This document shows positions 50,555 to 61,367 of a stretch of DNA of 64,000 nt, piece by piece. This DNA is from Paulownia fortunei (lineage: Eukaryota > Streptophyta > Magnoliopsida > Lamiales > Paulowniaceae), in NCBI GenBank assembly GCA_019321725.1, contig CM033121.1:8370001-8434000 (forward strand), read 5' to 3'. A program made the position numbers and the translations under genes. How positions within the stretch are numbered: the stretch's first letter is position 1; each line of letters opens with the position of its first letter. The notes under the pieces are model-generated. The model was not told the DNA's origin, made no database searches, and saw nothing but the letters and a program-made list of their open reading frames with translations.

Positions 50555-51830
50555 GCATACATAAAATCAAAAGGTATTTAACAGTGGTTGTAATGGGGGC
50601 AAAGGGGTAGTGTGTGGCATAAGAAAGAAAGAAATAGGATGCAACAAAGATTCTAAAACCTTTATAGAATGAGAGACATAAATCCCATCAATGAATGATT
50701 TTCAAAATCCAACATTGGGGCCTAATGTCTTTGTGTTGGACCTTTCTTCATCATTCTTATAGACTTTGTAATATCCCATTTTAGTTGCAACTTACAATAA
50801 CTTTTTTTTTAATATTTTGCAACTTTCTTCCTTTTTTCTTGTATATAATTTTTTTTCAATAGTTTTTCCTTATTTTCTTCTTTCTTTGAGCTCCCCTACA
50901 CTTATCTTATATTTCAACCCAAATTTCTTTTGCAAGCTCACCTTGTCATCGAAATGTCTCTCAAGTTCCAATTCATTTTTAAAACAAGGGTAGGATAATA
51001 TTGTATTTAGCCTAGGTAAGAAGATATGATTATCATTGAAATAACTTATTCAATAAAAGGCTCAAAGTGGCTCATTATAGGGGATGTTCTCTTGGAACAT
51101 CATATGTAGAACAAGTTGATTTGGCCAAAGTGCTAGAAAGCCTAGTGCCTTAATCATTTTTCAAGTGATACTCAATTAGTCGTTCGCCTCGACAGACCTC
51201 TGAAAGAATTCTAATATTCAACTTCCACGTGTCGAAACCTAGGTGATAATTAAAGTGAAGGTAAAAGAACTACATATTTTGACATGCTTGTCTTCATACC
51301 AAATAACATAGTTATTTATGTGAAAAGAGTTGAGTATGATCGTCATGAAAATTAAAGAATAACATCAAGGTCTAAAACAACACATCGTTATATACAACCA
51401 TATCATTCGTGCTCAATTCTCATCATAGAAGTTGGAAGAATACCTAGGACTTAAAAATTTAAAAAAATAGATACAAACAAAACAAAGCAAGGAAAAATGT
51501 TAGTAAAAAAGACTAAAAAAAAATGTAAGTCAAAAAACTCAAAAGAATATAAGTCCTAAATCCTTCCCCCACACTTAATCCTTACATTGTCCTCAATGTA
51601 AGCCTAAGCTATTAAAATAAAAAATTAAATGTAATAGGGTTGGATTGGTATACATAAAACAAAGTAAATTAAAAAAACTAAATAAAATAAATTAGATAGA
51701 AAGAAAAGAGAATGAGAGTTAGAGAGAACAAATCTGTGATTGTAAGCTCTCAAAGCCCTTTTTCCATCCGTTGGGTTGCCTCCTAATAAGCACTTGGTTT
51801 AACGTCCTCAACCCAACATCGCTTTCTTTT
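50555..51830 (-). other. 3' internal region of right Athila-like element, after solo LTR
   Basis: This is non-coding and matches the left copy in reverse: AATATCCCATTTTAGTTGCA near 50771, the CGTTCGCCTCGACAGACC block near 51180, and the CCCCCACACTTAATCC block near 51566. The phrase GGTTGCCTCCTAATAAGCAC near 51775 (reversed: GTGCTTATTAGGAGGCAACC) normally follows the end of pol in Athila-like elements. Here it lies only about 100 bases after the pre-polymerase linker. Confidence 0.75.
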
Positions 51831-51831
51831 T

Positions 51832-52673
51832 TCACTCATCAACATATGCTGACATTGCCATCATCCATCCAATCACCGTCTTATGATTTTGAAGTACTCG
51901 AAAAAGTTTGTCCTCTTGTACTTGAGTGGTGTCTTTAGCAATGCTAATTAGTGGTGTTTCTTTCTCACTCAAGTAGATATATTTGAGATGGTCTGAGATT
52001 GGTTTAAGCTCCATTGTAGGTGTATCATTTTTCCCATCCCCAACATTTGCATATCTAGCTTCATTTCTTTCAAATCCTCCACATGGAGATATTTTTGTAA
52101 AGTAACCTCCACTCCATCATTGCCAATCAACTCAATATTTGTTGTGAGTTGGGATCAATAATGTTAACTGCCGAAAAAACATGCACGTCACTAGGATAAC
52201 TCATAGCTTCAGAAATATTAAATTTCATAACATCTCCATCAAACTCCATAGAAAGGGTGCCATTATGAACATCAATCTTTGCTCGAACAATCTTCATAAA
52301 TGGTCTTCCTAAAAGAATGGGTGTAGGATTGGGGGATGTGTCATCCTCTATCTCAAGAACATAAAAATCAGCTAGGAAAATCAATTCATTCACCTGTACA
52401 AGAACATCTTCCACAACCCTTATTGGATAAGTATTAGATCTATTGTATAATAACACCAGTTTCTTTTAAAGGTCATAGATTTAGAGAAGTATAAATAGAA
52501 TATAGAATAACATTAATGGATGTTCCTAATTCTAACGTACATTTTTCAAATTTGATCTTACCAATAGTACAAGGGATGGTGAAAGTACCCAAATCCATAC
52601 ATTTTGGAAGGAGTTTCTTTTGAAGAACAGCTAAAACATTTTCCCCCGCACTTATTTTTTCATTCCCTCTCAA
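51832..52673 (-). pseudogene. Protease and pre-polymerase linker of right Athila-like element
   Basis: Read leftward from 52673 the frame gives ENVLAVLQKKLLPKCMDLG, then IPCTIGKIKFEKCTLELGTS. Here the retropepsin DLGA motif has become ELGT, losing the catalytic Asp. After one break, 52456-52127 gives VQVNELIFLADFYVLEIEDD and LLGRPFMKIVRAKIDVHNGT, the conserved second half. At 52014-51832 a short frame reads MELKPISDHLKYIYLSEKET and HKTVIGW, the usual lead-in to reverse transcriptase. It then ends at once in MMAMSAYVDE, with no polymerase. The left copy has the same joint. Confidence 0.82.
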
Positions 52674-52816
52674 CTTTCATTTGTTGGTCCATAGCTCCTT
52701 GAGAAATTTGGCGTAGCAAGGCACTAACTTAGTAGCATCAAGAAAAAGGATGTTTACCTGCACTTTTCGAAAAGTTTCAAGGATCTCCTTTTCCTACTCC
52801 TCTTTCTTAGACTTTG

Positions 52817-54253
52817 CTAACTGCTAGGAAAAGGTAGAGGTGTTATATAATTATGAGAGAGAAGTTTAGGAGTGATTATCGACTTTAGATTCTCCTTAAC
52901 TGTGGGTGGTAAATGAGTAGGAGAGTGAGAATTATCTAATGAAGGGATGGTATTGCTTGACTCGCCATTCTCAACCTCCTTGGATACTTTTTTTGTTGGC
53001 AATCTAGGAGATTCCAATTACTTCCCAATTATATGAGTTATGGCACTTGCATTTTCTTTAGGATTCACCACGGTTGGGAAGGTAACTTGTTCGATCCTTG
53101 TGTTTTTAATTGGCTTAAGCTAGTAGCCATTTACCCCACTTGATTCTTTATATGTTGGAGACGAGCTCGTGTGGTTTGTTGAAATTGCATAGTAATGGTA
53201 GCAAGTGCTTTCACGAGATCCTCCAAGGATGTGTCCGATTATTGTGGAGATTGGAAGGGTAGTTGCACATTCGATTGGTGAAAACCTGATAGTCGGTTTG
53301 ACATTTGAAGTGGAGTGGGTTGTTGTTGTTGGTTCTTGTATCTGAAATTGAGATGATCCTTCCATCCTTTATTATAAGTGTTGGAGAAAGGATTATATCT
53401 TTGCTTTGGTTGACCCGAAAAACCACCAATCACATTTGTTTGCTCTATAAAACCTTCTTGGATGGATGGACACATATCCGTAGAATGCCCTACCATGAAA
53501 CATACTCCACATGTTTTGACTTGTTGCCTTACAACCATTTGTTGCACTAAAGAGGTGAGGTATGAGAGTTTTTGTTCAAGAAGTGATGTGTTCACCTCAT
53601 TGACAGTCTTACGTGGCGGTGGTAGATCATTGTGGGTGATAAATTGTTGAGAATTTGCAGCCATATTTGCAACTAGATTCTTTGCTGCCTCGGGTGTCTT
53701 GTCAACTAAAGCCCCTCCACTTGCAGCATTAATCATGCTTCTTTCCATTGGGATAAGCCCCTCATAGAAATATTGGATGAGAAGTTAATCACTAATTTGA
53801 TAATGAGGACAACTGGCGCATAACTTCTAAAATCTTTCCCAATACTCATAAAGAGATTCCCCATTATATTGTCGAATCTCACATATTTCTTTCCGGATGC
53901 TCCCTGCCTTGGATGCTGGAAAATACCTCTCAAGGAACACCCTTGACATTTCATTTCATTGGTAATCGTGCAGACGGTAGATCATAAAGCCACTCTTTTG
54001 CTAAATCTGCCAATGAAAAGGAAAGCAATGAACTTGATGTTTTCTTCTGAAATGCCTATCGGTTTCATACTAGAGCACACGGCATGAATTCCTTCAAGTG
54101 TTTATTTGGATCCTCACCGCAAAACCGTGGAATGTGGTAAAAGATGAATCATCCCAGATTTGAGTTCAAGTCGGCTTTCAAGCTGGGATAAGTGATACAC
54201 AATGGTTGATTCTCCAAATTATGAGCAACCAACTCCTTCAATGTTCTATGATT
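52817..54253 (-). pseudogene. gag: gag of right Athila-like element, main part
   Basis: The strongest frame is 53748-53239: MERSMINAASGGALVDKTPE, then an SLLEQKLSYLTSLVQQMVV coiled stretch, then the intact knuckle CGVCFMVGHSTDMC (C-x2-C-x4-H-x4-C), then YNPFSNTYNKGWKDHLNF. Upstream (54253-53750), in broken frames, are LKELVAHNLENQPLC and EDPNKHLKEF, standard gypsy gag phrases. Downstream, 53017-52817 is a Ser/Pro-rich spacer. The first part of gag lies across the CRM-like insertion, at 61269-61074. Several frame shifts make it dead. Confidence 0.83.
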
Positions 54254-54258
54254 ATGTG

Positions 54259-55153
54259 TGATATGAACCTCGCCAATGATACGACGAAACCCAACACCAA
54301 AATATGGAATCAACCTTAAGATCTTTAAGACGCAAGTTCAGTGAACCTTGACCCGTGACTAGCAAATCAAGAACCAATGCTACAATTGGATACGGAACAC
54401 CACACCAAGAAAAACTTAAGAACACTCAAGAATCTCGATGATAAGTTCGATTATTTTGAACGCCACAAGAATAACTTGATAAGTTCAAAAGTTCTTTCAA
54501 GAATGAAAGAAGAACAAGATAAACTCTCCAATTTTTTTATAAATTTCGAATGTGCCCAAAGTATACAAGTTGGTCCCCTTTAAATAGGTTTAAACAATTG
54601 TAACTTATGGAAACAAAGAACTAAGAATAGGAAACTAATTATCCTATAAAACAAACTAATCAATAGACTAATCAAGTAAATCCTGCCTATAATTCATCCT
54701 CACATTTAGGAAACTTCAAAATCTTGCCTATAATATTATCTTAATCAAGAAATCTTCAAGACAATAATCTTGGCCTTCCAAAAACATGGAAAATATGCAT
54801 GTCTTGAATTAGGATCCCGAAATCTTGGTGATTGACCTTTCCAAAGTTGAAAACATGTGTATCTTCAATTAGGCTCCTCAAAAACCGAAATCATGGTGAC
54901 TAAATTTCCTTCAATCTGATTTAGAATTATTTGAAATGGATTTGGACTCATGTTGGGCCCCCATGTGTTTGGCATTTCACCAACTTGTTGAATCAACCCA
55001 TATAATGCTTCTTTAAAACGCTTGGCCCTAAATCTTGTGATTGGTCCACTTGGTAAGCTTAATGGATCATGTAATTGCTGACCTTGAGTCCTTCCAAGTC
55101 CACATGTGAGTTCTCCCTCTTGTATGTGTGAGTGTGTAGCTTTGTTTTCATCA
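54259..55153 (-). repeat. 3' LTR of CRM-like element
   Basis: It is 895 bp and pairs with 60174-61068. By eye I count about 30 differences including small indels, so identity is about 96-97 percent, indicating a fairly recent insertion. On the - strand the TTTAAA box (in CTATTTAAAGGGG near 54575-54588) is the likely core promoter. Confidence 0.93.
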
Positions 55154-56330
55154 TTCTCCCCTCTTGAAAAGGATTTGTCCTCAAATCTTCATCACCTACA
55201 TCGAAAGGAGATAGATCAGAAACATTAAAGCTAGCGCTAACACCATACTCACCTGGTAGTTCAAGTTTGTAGGCATTGTTATTGATGCGTTCCATCACTT
55301 GAAATGGCCCATCACCCCGTGGAAGGAGTTTAGATCGTCTTGTGCTTTGGAAAACGGTCCTTCCTCATATGCAGCCAAATCCAATCCCCCGGTTCGAAGA
55401 TAACTTTCTTGCGTCCCTTATTAGCTTGTTTAGCATATTGTTCCGTCCGACGCCTTATGTGTTGCTTTGCCTTTTCATGAATCTGCATGACAAATTCTGC
55501 TTTTTTCTTTCCATCTAAGTTAACACGTTCATTCAAAGGTAAAGGGGTTAAATCCAAAGGAGTCAATGGATTAAAACCATAAACAATCTCAAATGGTGAA
55601 AATTTAGTTGTAGAGTGGATACAACGATTATAAGCAAATTCAACATGTGGTAAATAGTCTTCCAAGTTTTCAAGTTCTTTTGTATGATAGCACACAACAA
55701 TGTAGACAAGGTTCTATTCACTACTTCGGTTTGACCATCAGTTTGAGGGTGACAAGTAGTAGAAAACAACAATTTAGTTCCCAACTTTCCCCATAAGGTC
55801 TTCCAAAAGTAACTCAAGAACCTTGCATCCCTATCAGAAACAATAGTCCTTGGCATGCCATGCAACCTAACAATCTCCCTGAAAAACAAATCGGCTACAT
55901 GAGATGCATCATCAGTTTTATGACAAGCAATAAAATGTGCCATCTTAGAGAACCTATCAACAACCACAAAAACTGAATCTCTCCCCCTCTTAGTCCTAGG
56001 TAAGCCCAAAACAAAATCCATAGAGATATCAACCCAAGGAGCACTAGGGATAGGTAGGGGTGTGTACAAACCATGTGGTTGCTGTCTAGACTTAGCTTCT
56101 TACAACTAATGTATTTCGCACAAATCCTCTCTACGTCACGTTTCATGTGCGGCCAAAAGAAATGCTCATGCAACACACCTAAAGTCTTAGCTACCCCGAA
56201 GTAGCCTATCAAACCACTACTATGTGCTTCCCTAACAAGTAATTCACGTAAAGATGAATGGGGAACACACAATTTGTTCTCTCGAAACAAAAAATCATCA
56301 TGCAAATAGAACTTCCCACACCCCCCTTTA
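55059..56330 (-). pseudogene. CRM-like integrase, C-terminus running into the LTR
   Basis: The HHCC zinc domain is visible near 56240-56100 as [20 protein letters not shown] ... [15 protein letters not shown], but the second His and one Cys of the usual pattern are Tyr. The DDE core follows: [28 protein letters not shown] and [15 protein letters not shown], with the three acidic residues present. Next comes [20 protein letters not shown] and a [15 protein letters not shown]-terminal fold. The last frame (55298-55059) crosses the LTR edge at 55153 and codes for about 31 residues within the LTR. Frame changes near 55900, 55600 and 55310 break the protein. Integrase would insert the cDNA. In CRM elements the C-terminal extension is linked to centromere targeting. 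Confidence 0.87.
55154..55166 (-). other. Polypurine tract of CRM-like element
   Basis: On the - strand AAGAGGGGAGAA lies immediately before the 3' LTR and sits within the integrase frame, encoding part of QEGRM. It would prime plus-strand synthesis. Confidence 0.8.
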
Positions 56331-56915
56331 GTGCAGTTTTTAAACAAGTCACCAAAATCAGAATCCGTTGCATATAACTCTTTAATGTATTCAAATCCAA
56401 GCAATTTAGAGTCAAGGGTTGAAAGTAAAGCATACCTGCGTGATAGTGCATCGGCAACTACATTTTCCTTACCTTGTTTGTATTTGATTACATAGGGAAA
56501 AGTCTCAATGAACTCTACCCATTTGGCATGGCGTCTGCTCAATTTGTGTTGCCTCTTTAGATGCTTCAAAGACTCATGATCTGTATGAATCACAAACTCT
56601 TTTGGCCATAGATAGTGCTGCCAAGTCTCCAGAGTTCTAACCAATGCATATAATTCCTTATCGTAAGTGGGATAGTTTAAGGTTGCACCACTTAACTTTT
56701 CACTAAAATGTGCAATCGACCTTCCTTCTTGCATCAGTACACCACCGATACCTATACCTAAAGCATCACACTCAATTTCGAACATTTTAGTGAAGTTAGG
56801 TAAAACAAGTAAAGGAGCATTAGTCAATTTATCTTTGATGAGCTTGAATGCCTTTTCTTGTTCATGCCCCACTTAAATGGAACGTTCTTCTTGATGACTT
56901 CGGTTAGGGGCACAA
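56331..56915 (-). pseudogene. CRM-like RNase H domain
   Basis: In the frame starting at 56872, [20 protein letters not shown] carries the first acidic residue (usually DASGxGxGAVL). [20 protein letters not shown] and [20 protein letters not shown] follow, then [17 protein letters not shown], which closes the domain. It would remove RNA from the RNA-DNA hybrid. A stop and frame shift separate it from reverse transcriptase at about 56880-56916. Confidence 0.87.
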
Positions 56916-57816
56916 CTATGCTACTGAAATCCTGAACAAATGCCTATAAAAACTGGCTAAGCCATAGAAGCTTCTTACCTGATTTACCGTAGTAGGCGTT
57001 GGCCAATCTTGAATTGCGTTCACCTTTTCCTCATCGACCTCAATCCCTTTAGCACTTACAACAAAACTAAGAAATACAAGCTTGTCCGTGCAAAAGGTAC
57101 ATTTCTTAAGATTAGCAAATAACCTTTCTTTCATTAGGACCTTTAAAACAAGTGTTAGGTGTTTAACATGATCATCCAGGATTTTGCTATAAATTAGGAT
57201 ATCGTCAAAATAGACAACTACAAATTTACCAAGAAAAGCACGCAAAACATGATTCATGAGCCTCATGAAAGTACTAGGTGCATTCGTTAATCCAAAAGGC
57301 ATAACTAACCACTCATAAAAACCATATTTTGTTTTAAATGCAGCTTTCCACTCATCACCCTCTTTCATCCTAATCTGATGGTATCCACTCTTAAGGTCAA
57401 TTTTTGAAAACACACAAGACTCATGCAATTCATCTAACATGTCATCTAATCGAGGAATGGGATGTCGATACTTTACCGTAATGTTGTTGATGGTTCGACA
57501 ATCAACACACATCCTCCATGTCCCGTCCTTCTTAGGCACTAGTAGCACTGGAACTGCACAAGGGCTCATGCTCTCTCTAACATACCCCTTTTCATTAGTT
57601 CATGAACCTGCCGTTGAAGTTCCTTCGTCTCCTCGGGATTACTTCTATAGGCTGGTGATTTGGAATTATTGCACCGGGTATGAAGTCAATTTGATGTTCA
57701 ATTTCTCGAATTGGTGGTAAGCCTGGTGGCACCTCCTCAGGAAATACATCCTCGAATTCCTGCAAAAGAGAAAGAACGTTGCTTGGCAAAGATCCAGCAA
57801 GATCATTAGTACACAA
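56916..57816 (-). pseudogene. CRM-like reverse transcriptase
   Basis: The main frame 57569-56916 holds [55 protein letters not shown] and the intact catalytic [11 protein letters not shown]. The start of the domain (LLQEFEDVFPEEVPPGLPP and HQIDFIPGA, 57816-57595) is in another frame, so at least one frame shift lies near 57580-57600. The enzyme copies element RNA into DNA in the particle. Catalytic residues are intact, but the polyprotein is not. Confidence 0.9.
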
Positions 57817-57839
57817 AAGGCCTCCTTGTACATGAGTAC

Positions 57840-58440
57840 TATAGAGGCTGTTGTAAAGTTAAAGCTCTCTTGATCTCATTTTTTTTTTTTTTGCAATGAA
57901 GTTGTATTTTTCCTCTCTTTCACTCACCAAGGCTACGACTCTCTCATTTTTTTTCTCAACTTTGGCCTCTCTCTTTTCTTTTCTCTTTTCACTTGATTTT
58001 TGCATCTTGAGCTGATCTTCGAGAACTTGTTTTGGATTCAATGGTACAAGTGTTATAGGCTGTTTTTTTATGACAAAAGAGTACCTATTGGTGTAACCAT
58101 CATGTGTGACATGTTGATCGTACTGCCATGGCCTCCCCAATAGGATATAACATGCGTGCATAGGTACCACATCACAAAGCACCTCATCCTCGTACTTGCC
58201 AATGGCGAATGCCACCAAAACTTGTTTTGTAACCTTGATTTCTCCACTATTGTTTAGCCATTGAAGCCGATATGGTCATGGATGTTTCAAGGTAGGTAGT
58301 GCCAATTTCTCCACTAACTCAGTGCTGGCAACATTGGTGCAACTTCCACCGTCAATTATAATACTAAAACCTTACTGTGTACAAAACACCGAGTATGGAA
58401 TAAGTTCTCCCGCTGGTTATTTTCTTCTTTCTTAACTTGC
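57840..58440 (-). pseudogene. CRM-like protease and linker
   Basis: Near 58350-58290 on the - strand FSIIIDGGSCTNVASTELV gives the retropepsin active-site segment (D-G-G-S, as usual in this clade). The frame 58218-57859 continues with VAFAIGKYEDEVLCDVVPMH and ILLGRPWQYDQHVTHDGYTN. It then enters a Lys/Glu-rich stretch that ends beside a poly-T run (57879-57892 on +). It would cut the polyprotein. A stop lies between the two parts. Confidence 0.83.
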
Positions 58441-58559
58441 GCAAGCTCGCCTCGCCACTAATGATTCTCCTTCCACTGCATACTACCCTTCATATGCGTC
58501 TTCAAGAGGTGGCATGTCATCTACTTCATCTTCTTATTCATCTTCTGTCTCAATTTCCC

Positions 58560-59529
58560 CTTGAGCATTGATCACAATGATCATTTTGTTCGGGCATTGA
58601 CTAGCTATATGACCCCCGTCTTGACACTTGAAGCACTTAATATCTCGATTTTTAGAAGTGGAGGATTCAATGTTACCTTGTTTTGGCATTGTAGCTGGTT
58701 TGGTATCTTTAGAGGACTCGGGCTTAGGTTTAATTGATGGCCATTCATCCCGTTTAGGTGCTATTTTTCATAAAATTGAGGAGGTCGTTCCTATTCCCCT
58801 TCTAGCCATGTCCTCCATTTTAATTGCTGCTCAACTTTGATGGCTTGGTGCACCATATCCGTTAACTCCACATAGTGTTGCATCTCCACCATATCTGCTA
58901 TCTCACGATTTAAACCGTGCAAAAACCTAGCCATGGTGGCTTCTCTGTCTTCCTCTACATTTGCTCGGATCATAGTAATCTCCATTTCTTTGTAGTACTC
59001 ATCGACACTCTGGGATCTTGAGTTAGACGCTGCAACTTGTTGTACAACTCCCGATGATAGTAGCTTGGAATGAAACGTCTTCTCATGATGACCTTCATCT
59101 CATCCCAATCTCAACAAGCCATTCATGATTTCTCCTCATTTCCTTCAACAATTGATCCCACCAAATAATAACATAGTCAGTGAATTCAATTGCAGCAAGT
59201 TTTACCTTTTTATTCTCGGAGTAGTTGTGGCATTCGAAGACCATCTCCATCTTCTTCTCCCACTCTAGATAGGCCTCAGGGTCATTTCTGCCTTGGAAGG
59301 GTGGAATCTTCACCTTGATGCTTCCCAAATCATCATCTCGCTTAGGTCTTCTTCTACCAATGTCTTTATCTCCACGCCCAAACCTTCCCCGGTTTATTTG
59401 TGGTTCGTTAAGCTCTTCCCACTCTTCTTCATCTTCAACATCACCCCATTGTGCTCCTAGTTGCATTCGCCTAGGTGGTTGTCGAAATGGAGTGTTTTGA
59501 TATTGCCCCCTAGTTGACTCATCTTCCAA
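58560..59529 (-). pseudogene. gag: CRM-like gag
   Basis: The frame 59529-59095 starts MEDESTRGQYQNTPFRQPPR and continues DLGSIKVKIPPFQGRNDPEA and YLEWEKKMEMVFECHNYSEN. The frame 58985-58791 gives EDREATMARFLHGLNREIAD and HYVELTDMVHQAIKVEQQLK. A CCHC knuckle (CFKCQDGGHIASQC) is intact near 58636-58593. This is the standard gag of CRM-like chromoviruses, forming the particle. Frame shifts near 59090 and 58790 separate the parts. Confidence 0.87.
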
Positions 59530-60158
59530 CTTGTCCTATCCTCTCATGAATTTGCTCCAATTCAGTCCTCATCATCCGCTTCATCTCGCCCAACAATGCC
59601 TGTAGTTGTAGGTTCGGGATGGTTGCTTGTTGTGTCTCTTCAATTGAGTTTTTTCTACTTGATTGTGTGATATGTTTAGAATCTACAAAATAATGTTATA
59701 GGACCTCACAAGCGCTCCTCTCATGTGTTTCACTCAAGAAAGTGTCACTCACTCTCGTGTTTGGCACTCAATCGGCTTTTACCCTCTTATATTCTCACCA
59801 CTCTTGCCTCTTTCCACTCGTTGTGTCTTCTTTTCACTCTTAATCAAACTCAAGAACAATCAAGATTCAAGTGGCACTTCAAGATGAGAATCAATCAAGA
59901 ACAAATCATAAGATTTAAGAAGTAATTCTCAAGAAATTGATGCAAGTAATCAATGTGAAAGTAAGGGCCCACGAATAAGGGAAACTAGGTTAACACCACA
60001 AGATTTTTTGATTTTGAAGAATTTGCAAGAAATTTTCTGATTTTGCTTGTTTGTTTGTTTGTTTTATTTTTTTTTAATCAGAAACTAGAAAGATGAAGTA
60101 GGAATTTAGGAACAATAAGCGAATTAAAGGGATAATTCAAACTTGCCTTTGGAACCTA

Positions 60159-60171
60159 GGCTCTGATACCA
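60159..60171 (-). other. Primer binding site, initiator tRNA-Met (CRM-like element)
   Basis: On the - strand TGGTATCAGAGCC follows the 5' LTR after a two-base gap (60172-60173). It is complementary to the 3' end of initiator tRNA-Met, the usual primer for chromoviruses. Confidence 0.92.
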
Positions 60172-60173
60172 AC

Positions 60174-61068
60174 TGATATGAAGCTCGCCAATGATACGAC
60201 GAAACCCAACACCAAAATATGAATCAACCCTAAGATCTTTAAGATGCAAGTTCAGTGAACCTTGACCCGTGACTAGTAAATCAAGAACCAATGCTACAAT
60301 TGGATACGGAACGCCACATCAAGAAAAACTCAAGAACACTCAAGAATCTCGATGATAAGTTCGATTGTTTTGAACGCCACAAGAATAACTTGATAAGTTC
60401 AAAAGTTCTTTCAAGAATAAAAGAAGAACAAGATAAACTCTCCAATTTTTTTATAAATTTCGAATGTGCCCAGAGTATACAAGTTGGTCCCCTTTAAATA
60501 GGTTTTAAATAATTGTAACTTATGGAAACAAAGAACTAAGAATAGGAAACTAATTATCCTATGGAAACAAACTAATCAATAGACTAATCAAGTAAATCAT
60601 GCCTATAATTCATCCTCACATTTAGGAAACTTCAAAATCTTGCCTATAATATCATCTTAATCAAGAAATCTTCAAGACAATAATCTTGGCTTCCAAAAAC
60701 ATGGAAAATGTGCATGTCTTGAATTAGGCTCCCGAAATCTTGGTGATTGACCTTTCCAAAGTTGAAAACATGTGTATCTTCAATTAGGCTCCTCAAAAAC
60801 CGAAATCATGGTGACTAAATTTCCTTCAATCTGATTTTGAATTATTTGAAATGGATTTGGACTCATGTTGGGCCCCCATGTGTTTGGCTTTTCACCAACT
60901 TGTTGAATCAACCCATATAATGCTTCTTTAAAACGCTTGGCCCTAAATCTTGTGATTGGTCCACTTCGTAAGCTTAATGGATTATGTAATTGCTAAGCTT
61001 GAGTCCTTCCAAGTCCACGTGTGAGTTCTCCCTCTTGTATGCATGAGTGTGTACCTTTGTTTTCATCA
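60174..61068 (-). repeat. 5' LTR of CRM-like element
   Basis: It is 895 bp and pairs with 54259-55153. Its right edge (TTTTCATCA) is followed directly by the ATGTG target duplication. Differences from its partner include scattered transitions and a few one-base indels. Confidence 0.93.
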
Positions 61069-61073
61069 ATGTG

Positions 61074-61343
61074 ACATTTCAACAGTTTCGAGTTGATGAA
61101 GAGTTTCAAAAGTAGGAAGAAGAGCTTCAAACTTGAGCTTAGGTGGTGAATTGATTGGAGGTATAGGTGCAAGTGGTGGTAATAGTGGCAGCGGTGTGTT
61201 CAAATTAATTCGAATTTGTTCAAGTCTCAGCTTCAAGTCCTCTGATGACATAAAACCTAAAAATAACAAGAAAATAAACTAAAAAAAAGAGTACGTAAGG
61301 TAAAACGAAAAACTAAAAAGGGTAATGAATCAATTAGACGCTT
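61074..61343 (-). pseudogene. gag: gag of right Athila-like element, first part
   Basis: The frame 61269-61066 begins MSSEDLKLRLEQIRINLNTP a short way inside the primer site, which suits a gag start, and continues as a Pro-rich stretch. It stops at the CRM-like insertion. The frame resumes on the far side at 54253 as HRTLKELVAHNLEN, so the insertion split a coding region. Confidence 0.72.
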
Positions 61344-61362
61344 GATCCCGGCAACGACGCCA
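61344..61362 (-). other. Primer binding site, tRNA-Asp type (right Athila-like element)
   Basis: On the - strand TGGCGTCGTTGCCGGGATC lies five bases inside the 5' LTR. It matches the Athila-type site TGGCGCCGTTGCCGGGGA, complementary to tRNA-Asp, with two changes. The site fixes the element's orientation and LTR edge. Confidence 0.85.
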
Positions 61363-61367
61363 AAAAT

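Larger units (their letters stand above)
54254..61073 (-). mobile_element. Complete CRM-like chromovirus (Ty3/gypsy) with ATGTG target duplication
   Basis: The element itself is 54259-61068 (6810 bp), flanked by perfect ATGTG repeats at 54254-54258 and 61069-61073. Both LTRs are 895 bp, open TGATATGAA and close TTTTCATCA. Order on the - strand: 5' LTR, initiator tRNA-Met primer site, gag, protease, reverse transcriptase, RNase H, integrase, polypurine tract, 3' LTR. The integrase frame runs through the polypurine tract into the 3' LTR and contains [18 protein letters not shown]. This layout and wording are typical of the CRM (centromeric) clade of chromoviruses, which lack a classic chromodomain. 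It is inserted in gag of the right Athila-like element. Confidence 0.93.

Noticed and set aside
60159..60171. tRNA gene fragments at 60159-60171 and 61344-61362
   Set aside because: They are only the complements of tRNA 3' ends and lie 2 and 5 bases from LTR edges, so they are primer binding sites, not tRNA genes.
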